Assembly (NCBI GenBank): GCA_020152595.1
Contig: JAIGNY010001510.1
Coordinates: forward strand, 2,837,501-2,901,500
DNA length: 64,000 bases
Reading direction: 5' to 3'
DNA from: Chiridota heheva
Taxonomy: Eukaryota > Echinodermata > Holothuroidea > Apodida > Chiridotidae
Under the pieces are notes generated by a model. It saw only the letters and a list, made by a program, of their open reading frames with translations. It had not been told where the DNA came from and made no database searches. Of this stretch, positions 22,686 to 35,732 are shown piece by piece. The position numbers and the translations under genes were made by a program. Within the stretch, counting starts at the first letter, position 1. Each line of letters opens with the position of its first letter.

Positions 22686-25600
22686 TTGATGTTTGTTCTT
22701 TTCAAAAGAAATTCGATAATGCTGGTTAATGCCACCATTGTCCTTTTTATTTATTTTGAAAAATATTTCATTTTTAGTTTAAGTTGTATCAGAGTGGGCG
22801 GGTACAAGAAAATCCCATGCAGACAGGCAGAGGCCCCGGGTAGAATCCTGATTTGTGTAGGGTGCTGTGATATGTTTTTATGGATCGAAAACGTAAAGCT
22901 GGGTGATAGCAAGCGCCGCCAATGATTTTTTCGGAGAGCTGCTGTATCGTGCCAGCCTGCTGCATGAGTAAATATTACGTCCGATAATGAGGGATTGAAC
23001 AAGAACAATATATGTCTTTAAGATGCTCTAAAAGAAGAGAGTTCCTTCCTCCCCCGATTCCGTCCCACCCATGATATCCCGGACCATTCCCTACCCAGGT
23101 CTATAATTCTCTTTGCCAGTCCAGTCCCCATTTGGTCATTATCTTTCCTTTGACTCCATCCTCCTATTCAAAGACGTCTCTGACTCCAATAATTGTAGCT
23201 TATCAGATTAGGAATTTGGCAGACGGCGTGGTTCCTATATAAAACATTTATTAGTCTGAATTCGCACAATTTAATCAGTATTATAGGTTCAGTTTTCTTC
23301 GTGTTAAGATCGACGCTTGTGTGACAAATCAGACAGTTTCTTAAGCTTCTTTTGTCAAGTTTTAATGTTACCTTGAGAGGTCACTCTGTAATCGCCTTTA
23401 TCTGGTTCCTTACTGCCTGCAAGTGAAAAATATAAGCATGTTTGCTCCTCCCAATTCATGCAAATGGCTGACTTTAGTTAAGACGTTTACCCCCTCCCCC
23501 TTCCTCTCACCCATACACTAAAAGCTTGTATTGTTGTTAATATAAAGTGGCAGGAATCAAAGTTGAAGATATATAAGAATTTATGAAATAAATTACCTGA
23601 CACAGTACCATATTCCGCGTGAAATCTCAGTTTAAATCAATCACAACCCGTTCAACGCCGACAAACCTTCCAAATATTTGCCTTCTAAGTTTCCACGTGT
23701 TGATAAAATGCATGCATGCATATGAAAATGTACTAATGCATTTAAAACCTGCAACCAGGGCTGTTATTCCAGGGGAAACAGGGGGATTTGTACCCACCCC
23801 ATTTCCCGACAGAATTACACAATTGAAAAACACTGTCCACCTACATTGTCGGAGAAAGTATATGGTATTGTGTCCCGCCCGAGCCGCCCCACCAACACTT
23901 TGTTTTGCAGTTGCTGCTGTTTTTTGTTACTTCAGTTTCTTTACAACCAATTCAGTACACAGGGGTGGCGGAGCGATCAAAGTATTAGGGGGAAGGGGGG
24001 GGGGCTAATAAGGTCAGGTGACATCAAATAACAATACTAGGGGGGGGGGAATTAGGTTTAAGTAACGTGATAACATATATTCACCTAACATAATTGAGGA
24101 TTGAAGCCTCCCCGCCCCTTTACCCCGGCCCTCCAGTGGTTACAGTCTTATGTAGACTGATACTGTAGATAATACAATTTTGTTTTTGTATGTCACAGAA
24201 AATAATTATGTAACATGTAAAAAAAACATTGAGCACATACTTAAAAAAGTTGTAAACACAGTCCCCAAGACATATGCACAATTACCTTTGAAGCATTTAA
24301 CAATTTATGAAATAAAAATACAAGCAGGTTTTATAAAAACAAAATCATCATTTATTTTCAATTTTTAGGAAGTCTCCCATTATTGTAATTAAAAACAAAT
24401 ATTAGAAAGTGAACATGGTATAATTATGTCGAATATGTTGAAAACGTGTCACGAAGTAATTGGAGAACGACTTCAATCAAACATTTATATTAGTGAATAA
24501 TTAGCTTTTAAAGATTCAAAAAGCTGTTACGTGACAAGTGCCACTCGCATCATTATTTGTACAAACTTTAACATATTTGTCCCTGTTTTAATGTACACTT
24601 TTTCTTATTTATTTCATTTTATGAAGTGCGCCGTCCTTTTAAAAATTTTTTTGTATGGCAGTTTAGGTGCGTGGGATATCGAAGGTCGTTTATGATCAGC
24701 GACATAGAAAGATATTTTACCTTCACACGGGGGGCGGAGGAGAGGGAAATTGGATTTTTGTTATTCAAAAATGTATACGAGCTCTTATATCCGAAACTCT
24801 TTGGAATAAAAAAGATGTGAAGTGAATTTGACTCTTCAAAATAGATTTGTAAAACCTACTTTATCTGTTTATTGGGAGTCCGAAATGGCTGAATGGTACT
24901 TGTCCTCCCAAAACAATTATTGTGGGAGATAGGACTGTAGGGGAGAAGGAGGAGGAGGGGGAAGGGGAGGGGAGGGGGGGGGAGGTGGGTTGCTCCTGTA
25001 CTTCCGGTTTCTACGCCCCTGCTTATGATGACAAGTGTACATGCACGGGCGATTGTAATTGTAAGAGATTTTAGTTGGAAAGCCAAAACATGATAGGGTC
25101 GGGGGAAATGCAAACATCGTTTCCATTATACATATAATTCAATGCAAACACAAAAATAATGATTAGCAAATCTGTTTTCGTTAGGGGGGGGGGGTGGCAA
25201 GTTCACCCCTTGCCCATATGACGAGCCGCCCATGTGTACATGGGAGGTAATGAAAAGTATATGGACAATATTATAGCTAAACGGCAATGAATACTAGCGA
25301 AGTTGCAGTTAAATTCATGAAATTAACCCCCCCCTTCCCCCTCCACTCCTCAAACAACTAATCAAAATCGGTTAAAATTTGTCATCATACATATTTCATA
25401 ATTCAAGTTCTGAGGTCTAAAAATGCCAAATGTTTATATTAAAAGATTGTGGCTGCTGAACGGGTGTATCTCAATGATTTCCGATGTAGCCTATTGGGTT
25501 CAATCATGCACACAAATTGCTCGAAGAAGAGTATAGGCCTAGCTGTTTCTTGGGAAATGTTTTTGGAATTCACATCCTTCATTATAAAATAGAGGGGAGC

Positions 25601-26017
25601 CTATCAAAGCAGATGTTGGGAGGCTCGTAAAGAGATATAATTAATGTTGATGAAGAAAACAAAAGGGCAAATTTTAAACAAAACGGAAATGGAAATGAAA
25701 CTTAACAAAATAAAATACAAAAACAGCAGACTGAGTTCGAAAATAATTATGTGTGATTCGTGCATGTGAAAGAAAATTATATTTGTACGATTGTTGACAA
25801 TCTGTATGCCCACACAAACAATAAGCCTTCTTGGAAATAGTACGAATCAGGATAAAATTCTTAAGGGTGTCCCCAACATTATCTAAACTTTATCTTAATA
25901 TTTTGTTTTCCGCTTTATCAATACGTTTTGCATTGTATTCTCATCAAATCTATTGCTTTTTCGAATGAAACTTTTATATACCTGAATTGAGTTTATATCA
26001 ATGTATAGATTATATTA
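22686..26017. other. No gene seen; intergenic with G-rich patches
   Basis: Contains G-runs at 23991-24003, 24042-24050, 24940-24985 and 25184-25194. Near 25005-25020 the minus strand reads CAGGGGCGTAGAAACC, a lone hAT-like terminus. No exon candidates with splice borders were found. Likely several old transposon fragments. Confidence 0.45.
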
Positions 26018-27140
26018 TTGCCTCCGCCAACGAAGTTGGACGAGGGTTATGTTTTCGCTTCTGTAATTTTGTTTGTTTGTTTGTTTGTTTGTTTGTTTGT
26101 CAACAAGATATCTCCGGAACTGATGACTGGATTTGGATCAAATTTGGTGTGTGGTTTTGTTACCGCTTAAGGAAGAAATGGTAACAATTTGAAACATTGG
26201 AGCAGGGGAAGGGTGGAAATGGAGGTAGGGACATATTTTGCCCTGTTTGTCTGTCATCAAGATATCTTAAGAACTGATGATTGAATTTGGAATAAATTTG
26301 GTGTGTGGTTTTGTAACTGCTTTAAGGAAGAAGTGATTCAAATTTGAGACATATTGGAACATGGGAAGGGTGAAAATACAGAAAGAGGAAAGGGGGAGTT
26401 AGGTGAGTCTGTCTGTCATCAAAATATCTCCATAACTGACGATTAGATTTTGATTCAATTTGGTGTGTGGTTTTGTTACTGTTTCATGAAGAAGTGATTA
26501 AAATTTGGGGATAATTGTAAGAGGAGAGGGGCAGAAATTGAGGGGTAGGGTTGTTTTAGGATGAGATCTGTAAGTTGTCAAGACTAAGTTTGAAACTTTC
26601 TAATGGAATGTGCTGAACAATAACTTTGTGCTCTGAATGAAGATCCAAACCATCAATTTTCTGGACTCAAAGAGACTTACATCAAGCGTTCTCTGGAATC
26701 AATGAAAATGATACAAGTGGTTTCTGCCATGAATAGAAAATGATGGAATGTGAATCCTGGCTGAATAGAGCTCAAATAATGATGCTTTTTTCATACTGCA
26801 GGTATCAAAAATCACCTATTTTCATACTGCAACAAATCAGAAACTGTCATACTGCAGTTACAAAAAAAAATATCCCATACTGCAGTCCAATTTTGAAAGT
26901 TTGGGGAGCAAATTCCTACGACTTTAGTATGAAAGTGCCTCCCCCCAACCCCACCCGATCTTCAAGTGTTCATATTGCAAATGTTCATTACAGATCAAAA
27001 CTTGGGGATGAATCTCGTGTGGGCCTAGGATTTCTGAGGTAGATTATATTGGGTATGGGGATCAAATTAAGTCTAAAATTATTCTAAGCATGTTGGAATT
27101 GTAACAGGGCGGAGGTATGCGCTACAGAGAGTGCTAGTAT
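26018..27140 (+). repeat. Repeat element with GTTT run and ~155-bp internal tandem units
   Basis: It begins TTGCCTCCGCCAACGAAG and ends near GGGCGGAGGTATGCGC, giving short inverted ends (GCCTCCGCC / GGCGGAGG). It has a (GTTT)n run at about 26071-26100. Three tandem units share ATTTGGTGTGTGGTTTTGT at about 26141, 26298 and 26459. A separate ATACTGC-rich segment is nested at 26797-26960. Confidence 0.65.
26797..26960. repeat. ATACTGC(A/G)G-motif repeat, copy 1
   Basis: CATACTGC recurs four times, with spacing of about 25-40 bp, followed by TTTGGGGAGCAAATTCCTAC and AGTATGAAAGTGCC. A second copy with the same order of motifs lies at 43526-43670, just upstream of DAPK exon 2. Confidence 0.65.
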
Positions 27141-27360
27141 TTTAGTATTGGGGATTGTGCATTTTCTGTGGCTGGGCTAAAAGAATGGAATATATTGCCG
27201 GCCGAGATACAAATTAAAATGTATAACCTCTTTCCCCCTTCGAAGAAACTTAGCACTTAGCATTTAAAATGATTACTGTGCTTGACTTTTTACTTTTTAT
27301 TTTGATTATTAAGTGCCACTGATTATAGTAATGTAGAAGTGAGCGCTATATAAATTGTGC
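27141..27360 (+). mobile_element. 3' end of an L2/CR1-like LINE
   Basis: The frame from about 27165 reads AVAGLKEWNILPAEIQ, the WNxLP motif at the C-terminus of L2/CR1-type ORF2 proteins. A short 3' tail containing AGCGCTATATAAATTGTGCC leads straight into a microsatellite, the usual 3' end of these elements. Only the last ~220 bp survive. Confidence 0.65.
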
Positions 27361-27735
<375 letters not shown>

Positions 27736-27986
27736 TACTTTTCCAAACTTTGAAAACTATGACATTTACCGACTGCTCTTGATATATCGGCAAATTGGTG
27801 GCGTAGTTTTATTGTGCAAAATCTGGGTTTTAAACCTATGGCGCGACGCAGTGTACATATATGATACTGCTCTAAAGTACGAGAAAGTTCGGGCGGAGTG
27901 TACTAGGAGTATCATTACAACATAATTTTATTATACTGACCATGGATGGAATTATACTATGGGATGGTTTATTGTAAAAAGGAATA
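27736..27986 (+). promoter_or_regulatory. Presumed 5' UTR / promoter-proximal region of DAPK gene
   Basis: About 250 bp between the microsatellite and the DAPK start codon. It contains GGCGCGACGCAG near 27840 and GTTCGGGCGGAG near 27888. No TATA box or initiator can be assigned confidently. Whether transcription starts here or an upstream UTR exon is spliced in cannot be decided from sequence. Confidence 0.3.
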
Positions 27987-28048
27987 ATGGCTACCTTTCG
28001 TAATGAGCCGGTAGAAGAAATTTATGATATCGGGGATGAATTAGGAAG
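27987..28048 (+). CDS. Death-associated protein kinase, coding exon 1
   Basis: ATG at 27987 in a strong context (A at -3, G at +4) opens MATFRNEPVEEIYDIGDELG, 20 codons plus 2 nt, ending at a consensus donor (AG then GTAAGT). Members of the DAPK family (DAPK1/2/3) begin with a similar MxxFRxExVxDxYxxGEELG sequence. The split codon AG-T joins to exon 2 at 43771 to give Ser21 of the glycine-rich loop (GSGQFSEV). The exon is too short to appear as an ORF. DAPK enzymes are Ca2+/calmodulin-regulated serine/threonine kinases acting in apoptosis and autophagy. Which paralogue this is cannot be told from 94 residues. Confidence 0.9.
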
Positions 28049-29220
28049 GTAAGTTTAATTTCGCGAATGTTTGTTTGCAAAGTTGATATCTTATCGTACG
28101 TACGTTTGAGTGCTATCCTATATAAGTTACAGTGTAGTCTGCACTGCACGCTGGTTGGTTGTGATTGTTGATTGATTGTGATCGGGACACATTTTGTATA
28201 CTGTGCTCGAAAGCTTTGTATGATTTTAATTCCAAGCAATTAAGCACTGCCTTCTTCAAGTCTCCTCCGCATATTTGTTATCATGTAAATAATTGTACAT
28301 AAAATTAATCATGCGTATCCATTTAATGATATATGCTGCTCTGCATATAATAATCTACCTCTTTGTATTATGTTTTTTTCATGTACATTACAATATTTGT
28401 CACATGTTATGTTGCGGAAATAAATAGAAATAACATTAAAATAAAAATAACACTAGAAACCAAATGAGAGGGCTATCACTTGTAATGAATTAAAATCAAC
28501 AGGTTTGGAAAAGAAGAATTAGTACAAAGACCATACAGTATAAATTCAAATTAAAAACAGGCCTTATTTGTAATGCAAAGCATTTTTTCCTGAAATCAGG
28601 GGGTTAGCTTAGCTAGACTTTCAAAAGCAAAAGATAAGGAGGAAAATCTCTGGGATATGGAGGGATCCATCACCATGTTTCCTTGTTAGTAAACTTATTT
28701 TGTTAAATCCCCACAGAAAAAAAATGCATAAAGAGAATTTACTCTCATGATTTTCATGTTGATATCATATTCAATTAAGGATGGGGTTATTGTATTTTTA
28801 AGATTTCACTAGTGTGTTGAAAAGTGATCTTGCAGTAAATGTGTGATGTCATAATTGCAGATCCAAGATTATTCTTTTCGTATGATATCTTTAAAATGAA
28901 AATGTATTTTTATTCATTTGTATTAAGGTACACGAGCAGACAATCAATATGCATGTTCTTGCAAAGTGCATGTTATCCCCATCTCAATAATTAAATGCTG
29001 TACAGTGTAATTTAGAAATAGGCAATTGATTTTAAAAGAAATACACAAACATTGTCTTGGATCTGCTATTATGACATCACACTTTACACTCACTTCACTT
29101 TTTAATTCATTGGTGAAGTCTTTAAAATGCAGAACAACTCCACGGAATAAGATACTGTATCAACATAATTGTTCCACCAATGTTTCATATAATGTACAGC
29201 CACATAGTGCAACATGCTTT

Positions 29221-29420
29221 TAAAGTACTCTTACGTAAGGCGAGTGGATCAAGCCATCACCATCATGCATGGGAGGTCGACGGTTGTGGTTCCTAACTGT
29301 TCCTTGTTTCTTCTAACAATTGGTTTCGAATACTGTACCTCACATTCATTCCCTATTAACGTTCCCCATCCATTTTCAATATTAGACAAGAAAGCAATCT
29401 ATAAAGTTGCTGATCTCGAT
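29221..29420 (+). repeat. Possible tRNA-derived SINE fragment
   Basis: GTGGATCAAGCCATCACC resembles an A box and GGTCGACGGTTGTGGTTCC a decayed B box about 35 bp later, the layout of a tRNA-derived SINE head. No tail or target duplications were identified. Confidence 0.3.
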
Positions 29421-30470
29421 CACCTTAGGTCACTGTAGTTCTGTGACTTTTGGCACAAAAATGTACAAATTAGTACATAATAACCCCCGAAAATCACATG
29501 TTTGACCTCTGACCCTTGACCCTAATCACTGAAACAACTTCTGAAAATGTTCACATTTATACCCTACTGTATGACACCATTCATGGTCACGTCACACTTC
29601 CATACCATAACTATAGGGGAAATGGTGTAAAGTGGGTCAATAGCTGTTTGACCTTTTGACCCCATTCATGTACCAAGGTATCATGGTACAACATAAGGTT
29701 GGTATAGGTCTTGTACTTTTTAGTTTAAAATGGTGCAAAATTTGGCATAAAAAAACACTTATTTGACCGTTGACCCATGACCTGTCACCTTTCGACCTCT
29801 AATTATTTAAAATTTTTGTTAAAATGTTAAACCCTACCCACCTATGCAATTTGTAAAGATACCAAGTAATTCCCTTAAAAGATACAACCATCACCAAAAC
29901 TGTGTTTTATTTGACCTGTGGCCGTTGACCTTTGTACCCCAAAACCTTGGAGACATAATTACCCCTAAAATTGCATATTTGACCTTTGACCCTAACCTCC
30001 AAAACAACGTCTGAAATTGTTTGGCATTAATCAATTACCCGACTATATGACACTGCCCACACTCAGATCACTCTTACCATTCCCAAACTATGGGGGAGGG
30101 GGGGGGGGGTTTCCACCCCCATTCCACTCTCGTTTTCAAATTATTAGAAATAATAGACAATAGAGCTAGGCTTTTAGGCGGAAAACGGCCATTTTGAAAA
30201 TTCAGGAGGGGGGGGTGGAATGGTTAAAAGGGTCACCAGCTCTGTGACCTTTTTACCTTTTGACTCCAGACTTTATGGGACACAAGTTCATGTACCACAG
30301 TATCATGATACAAACATAGGATTGGTATAGGTCTTGCACTTTCCGAATTTAAAATAGCACAAAAATGTACAAATTAGAACACAATTAACCCCTTAAATCA
30401 CATATTTGACCTCTGACCCTTGACTCTAATCACTGAAGCAACATCTGAAATTTTGTGATGTTTTTTAAAG
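29421..30470 (-). repeat. AGGTCA-rich repeat, inverted copy
   Basis: Reverse-orientation relative of 471-1790: TGACCTCTGACCCTTGACCC, GATACCAAGTAATTCC and ATGACACCATTCATG are present as complements of the left-end copy. It contains a ~130-bp insertion at 30092-30225 bracketed by CCACCCCCATTCCA and GGGGTGGAATGG, itself an inverted-repeat insert. Confidence 0.78.
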
Positions 30471-33400
30471 CCTTTAACATCCATTCAAAATGAGCTTGAA
30501 ATTGTGCAGAAAAGAACTAGTGTGAGTGCTCTTTCCAGACCATGTAGCTTCCCCCACCTCCTCTCCCATAGAGGAGCTTTTGCTTTCTCCTGATTTGTAT
30601 GTTTTCATGAAAAAAGTTAAAAATTGTAGAGGCCAAGGCTGTATGCTGACTGTGCCATTTACTCAACCTAGGAAGTCTAGTCTTGTCCCTCGACACTTTT
30701 TCTATTTGGATAAATATTAACTTTGTTTTCAGAAAGGAAAAAGCCTAACAACATAGGTTGTTAACCTATGTTATTAATGCTGCACAGTAAGCTTGCACGT
30801 TTTTGCCCCGATATGAAACCGGTTGGTTTCCAAAACAAAAACCGGTTTTAAGCAGAAAAAAGGTTTTTCACCCGTAATAGTAAACAAACTGTATGAACAC
30901 TTTAACAAAGTGCATTACAGTAACTATAACTGCACTGTTATATGATAGCAGCTAACGATGTTTGTATTTTCTGTAAATAATGCTGAAAATGATAAATAAA
31001 ATGTATCAATAAACTTTAATGTTGTTTGCGTGTAAAGTGATTATTACCCCATTTGGCCCTCAAAATGATGCCGATTTTACCCCATTGTCGTTAAAGTCTG
31101 AAAGGCATAAATAGTTCCTGATGTCCCAAGCTAGTCACGTGAAAAATTGTGAAAAAGACAGTGTTAACAGGCCATATATATGCCTTAGGTACTCGTGATT
31201 TCTAATTCATGGTTATGAGTACAATTTTCTTTCATGTAAAAAGAACAGAAATTTGTCAAATAACTATGAAATATACACAAATTAAGCCCCTAAATGCATC
31301 ATCTTACTAGCCATCGTATTACTTGATCATGCAGTACAACGGATTGCTGATTTGCATATATGGTGGAAAAAATCTTGCAGTTCAGATCCCATCCACTTGA
31401 TACTTAACATTTCTTTGAAACATTAACCATGTCCAGGAAGCCATGCACCTATTTGAAAAAAAAGATAATTCAAAAAAAAAAAAACCCTCATAAGTCATGC
31501 ATATCTCTGTTATTTTTGAACTTCAATTCTTGCTATGCTTTTTACTTTAAATTGGCCCTGTTTGTGCATCGTGGTGGCATTTTCTATTATGCTTAAGGCA
31601 CCAAACGTTCCTGTCCTATAGCCTTTTATGGTACTCACCTTCTTCAATTAGAATTGCATGAACGGGAGTGTAATAAGGCAGAAGAAAAAAAAATGCCCGC
31701 TAATGAAAAATAGTGTCCCTCTCCCAACAAGATTCATATTTTCTTCATCAAAATGAAAAAAAAATGACTTGAAAGGGTTTTTAGAGGTGAACCTTGTCGT
31801 TTTCTTCATTAGGCCTAAAAAATTGTTTGTTTGTCCAGTTTCCCTCCACTGCCACCCCTAACTTACCGAAAAATAGGGGTGGTGTTTAAAACTTTTTGAT
31901 TTTTTTTTTAAATGACACAAATTTATATGCTCTGTTAAAATGGTGTGCTGATCACTTTTGCATTGCAATATTACATATTTTACCCAACTATACATGTAGG
32001 AAACTGTTTGGCAAACACGAGCCACTTGATACAATTTGCCCGATCAAGTGATCACTGTCCCCTACGCTGCTCTATTTGCTTCAAACTTTTTATCGCGTGG
32101 CCGGCCTTTGATCAGATTTCAGTCTTAAGAGAAAAAATGTCGGTCATCAGTGTGATAATGGTCATTACAGACCAGAAAAAGCGGTGTTCTTGTGTGAAGT
32201 GATTACTGCTGTTAACTTTATCATTTGTTTGTTAATGAAGATGGTATTCTTAGAAAGGTTCAACGTTAAAAAGAATTAGAATAAAAAACTTTTTCCCACC
32301 GGCCCCCTTACAATTTTTCACAAGAATGGGCAAACAAACCAATTTTTTAAGGCCTTATGCTGTGCCACCTTTTAGAACAGTAGATGTTTCATACATGTAC
32401 ATTTTATAAAGCAACAATTTGAATGTTTTTTTTCCCAGCTGGGTGGTGTTAATAGAAATTGAAAGTTTTTAATAATATTATTCTTGCAAAAGCATTTAAC
32501 AAAATGTGTGGAACCATAATAATCTTATTTCAATTAAGTACATTTAACATTATCTTAAAATCAAATACAAAAATTAATATTATGGAGAAACAGAGAAACA
32601 TTATGCAGCAGTTGACCTGATTTTTCACAGAACAAGTGGCTCAAAGTACATTCGTGACTCAAAGCACATTAGGACTCTGATTAAAATATTTACCATTCTG
32701 TGCAGCTTTGCTGTACTGTATGTATATAAAACGATTTTGAATAAACAAACCAAAAGTGTAAAATTCACACGCACATTAGTCATACCTGATGAATAATGCA
32801 CAAAAAGCAGTAAGTGACATTTTACTTGGACACATCTTTGCTAGTATTGTGTCAATGGTACAGTAACTGAGGTGTAGGAAGTGTTATACTCGACCTTTAT
32901 TCATCTTAAATATTCTGAGAATGATAGCCAATTGTTTAAAAGAAAAAGAACATATTTTTTAAACTGAAATCCTTTTTTCATGAAATGTACAGTATAGTAA
33001 AATCTGACTAACGCGGTGCCGTTAAACATTAACATCAAACATTAAACACCCAATCAGTGAATTGTCTCACTTTTTGTCAATGTTAATTAATTTCTTAGGT
33101 CATTAATTAGACTTTCCCTTTGTTTATTATGTCCTATATACATGGCTAAACCATTTGCTAATATACAGCTTATTTAGTTTCAAAACTGCATTTAACTCAA
33201 ATTTAGCAAATTTTACACTAAAATGCATATGCCCCACTTTTCCAAATTTAGTGTGTTATGGTTTGTTTACACTTTAACTTTTTCATTAATTCTTTAACGA
33301 TGTCATATTATCAATCATTCATTTTTTTTTGAGTTTGAAGAGAATATTTTACAGAACAAGAAAATACTTGATAGCAGTAGTAAAGTAACATGTCCTAACA

Positions 33401-33716
33401 TTTTTTATGCTTTCAAAATGCTTTAATTATTCAAAATTTGGCCAAATTTGGTTGTCATGGAAACGATCATCAACAACTTAAATCAGATTTAAGCTAAAAA
33501 TGAGTAGACTTGAAGAAAATCTTTAAATTACTTTTGAAAAGATCAAATATGACAAAAATAAAATTGCTCTTGAAATAAAACCAGTCAGTTGGTATTTGTA
33601 CTGCCATGGGTTGAACTATAACATCATTGATGTCTAGTTATAATTGGCCGGGTCGTATGATATGGGTGTCAATTTGCATGGGTTTGGGAACCATGATGGT
33701 ATTTACTGTTCTAGTT

Positions 33717-34253
33717 TTATATATAAGAGGACTTCAAAAGAAACAAAGTAGTGAAGAAAACATTCAAAAATCTTATTCCGTGAAGGAGATATTTAAGTTT
33801 AAAGTTGGTATCATTTGTGTAGAAATGACTGAAATCAGATTAGTTGTGATGTCATAACCTCAGATTCATCAGTCGTTATGTATTCTATCATATTTTGTCC
33901 TGCGATTTTGTGGATTGAAAAGCATGGGATATGTCTTAAAAGTAATAAAGATGAATTTAGGAAGGGTATTTATGATATACTACCTGAAGAAAGTTTGAGG
34001 GAAAATGATATACATGTAAATCGTAAAAAATCAATAAACTTTTCTTTAAAATACAGAACAGAAAGTGAGGAATCTGGGGCTGTGACATCACAACTAGTCT
34101 GATTTTCAGTTGTTGCTACAGAAATGATACCAAACTTTAAACTTGAATATCTCCTTAACAGAATAAGATTTTGCAATGCTTCCTTTACCATTTCGTTTCT
34201 TTTGACGTCCTCTTTCATATAAGGTGGACATGCACGACCACTGAACTAATCCT
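33717..34253 (+). mobile_element. Long-TIR TTAA MITE, copy 1
   Basis: The left arm (33717-33855, starting AAGAGGACTTCAAAAGAAAC) and right arm (34086-34253, ending CTGAACTAATCCT) are inverted repeats about 140 bp long, including GGTATCATTTGTGTAGAAAT paired with its complement in CTACAGAAATGATACC. TTAA follows at 34254-34257. Related copies are at 51108-52185 and 62892-63462. The outermost left end is missing here. Confidence 0.8.
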
Positions 34254-34920
34254 TTAATGTACTGTATGTAAGAAATATTCAGTGAGTGATTTAAGTGTGT
34301 TTGTACAAAAGACTAAAACTACTGTAACTGTTGGAGAATAGATTCATAAACTCAATTTCTCAGGAAAATGTTTTTGATTTATTACAGATTCTTTTAGTTA
34401 TGGAAAGTGCACTTGCTGGAGATAAAGCCACTAGTCCTGATAAAACAATCTTGATTACAATCAGAAAATCTGCCAAACTTTATTGTTTGAAGACAAACTG
34501 GAATATCTTGAAATCTTGGGGAAGATTTGATATTCACAAGCTTGCAACTTGGAACATGGGAGGATTGTTCTTGTGCAATTGCCTCCATGCAATTATGGGG
34601 GAAATTTGCATGCAGTTAATAATTATTATGTTGTTGACTACAATGTGAAATACATACAGTAGTTGTGCTCTTTGGCACCCCTGGCAAAATGAAGTTGTAT
34701 TCCTCTATTAAGCCATAGCTCATCTAATGCTGTAGACATATTAATGTTTTGATATCCTCAAGAACTTAACTTGTCTTTAAAATGATAGTGTGACAATTTT
34801 CGTTTTTTTCTTTCTTGTTTATCAATACTTAAGTCTTTCACAGTGAATTTGAAAACAAAACAAAATTATTTTATTTATGAAAATTTGTAATTATTGTAGC
34901 CATTTGTTTTTAAGGGAGAC

Positions 34921-35249
34921 TAATGCACTTGTCAATTGTGTGACTCACCCCTACACCCTCGGACAAGGTGAGTTATTGCACCAGTGTGTGGACAGAACAT
35001 GTATATGCATTGACACACCCCTCAGTCACTTAGGCGACTGACATTTTTTGTGAAATGACTTACCCTAAATTAATCACCTGTACAAAGTCAATGGGTCTGA
35101 AGTAAACTGACCCACCCAGAGTCACTCTGGTGACTGACAAATTGGTACAATGACGCACATGTGAGTCACTATTTCATATATCAATAACTCACCTTTGACT
35201 GACATTGCCAGGGGTAGTAGGGGTGAGTCATACAACTGACAAGTGCATA
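34921..35249. mobile_element. Inverted-repeat element rich in TGACTCAC motifs
   Basis: The left end TAATGCACTTGTCAATTGTG then TGACTCACCCCTAC (34921-34955) is mirrored at the right end GTAGGGGTGAGTCA then ACTGACAAGTGCAT (35217-35248). The interior repeats TGACTCA/GACTGACA-like motifs. A fragment of the same family occurs at 49781-49815. No coding sequence. Confidence 0.7.
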
Positions 35250-35290
35250 AGATACCAATCAGAAAGTGTTTGGTATCTTATGCACTTGTC
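35238..35290. repeat. Perfect 19-bp palindrome with 15-nt loop
   Basis: GACAAGTGCATAAGATACC (35238-35256) and GGTATCTTATGCACTTGTC (35272-35290) are exact reverse complements. The loop CAGAAAGTG region is itself repeated in inverted form at 35714-35731. This marks a junction between two inverted-repeat elements. Confidence 0.85.
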
Positions 35291-35731
35291 CCTACACTTG
35301 CACTTTTATTCTATGGATAGAATTGTATTCATTTGTTCAGGGAATTCAGCAATTGTTATGTTGTCAAATTGAAAAATGCATAAATCATGAACTGTGTCTA
35401 GAAACACATCCTGCATTATATTGCATTTTTTGCATAGTTTTACAATTGAACAGCTTAGTAATTCAGAACTCCAAAGTTAATTTATGCTAAGCTTAATGTT
35501 TGCAAATTTTCCTCATTTGTGCATCCATTTATTCCTTTGTAGTCTTAATGTAGATGTTTCACAGCTTTAGTTTGTTAGTAAGAAAGCTGGAGCCTGAAGT
35601 GAATTATCCTATTTGCATTTAGTGACAGAATCTGCAGAATTTATTAATGTTTGATGATGTGATGCTGACATTTTGCATAGATCTGTCCAGATGATTATGA
35701 CATGTCTGCACATCACTTTCTGATTGGTACC
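35251..35731. mobile_element. Inverted-repeat element (ACCAATCAGAAAGTG ends)
   Basis: GATACCAATCAGAAAGTG at the left and CACTTTCTGATTGGTACC at the right form 18-bp inverted ends (two mismatches) about 480 bp apart. No coding content. It immediately abuts the palindrome on the left and the two-unit MITE on the right. Confidence 0.55.
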
Positions 35732-35732
35732 T

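Noticed and set aside
23619-24008. 129-codon plus-strand frame near G-rich sequence
   Set aside because: No domain, no splice sites, and it passes through low-complexity G runs.
32780-32815. Hammerhead-ribozyme core (CTGATGA near 32788)
   Set aside because: Only the CTGATGA box is present; the GAAA box and pairing stems were not found. I also saw no hammerhead core near the Penelope termini.
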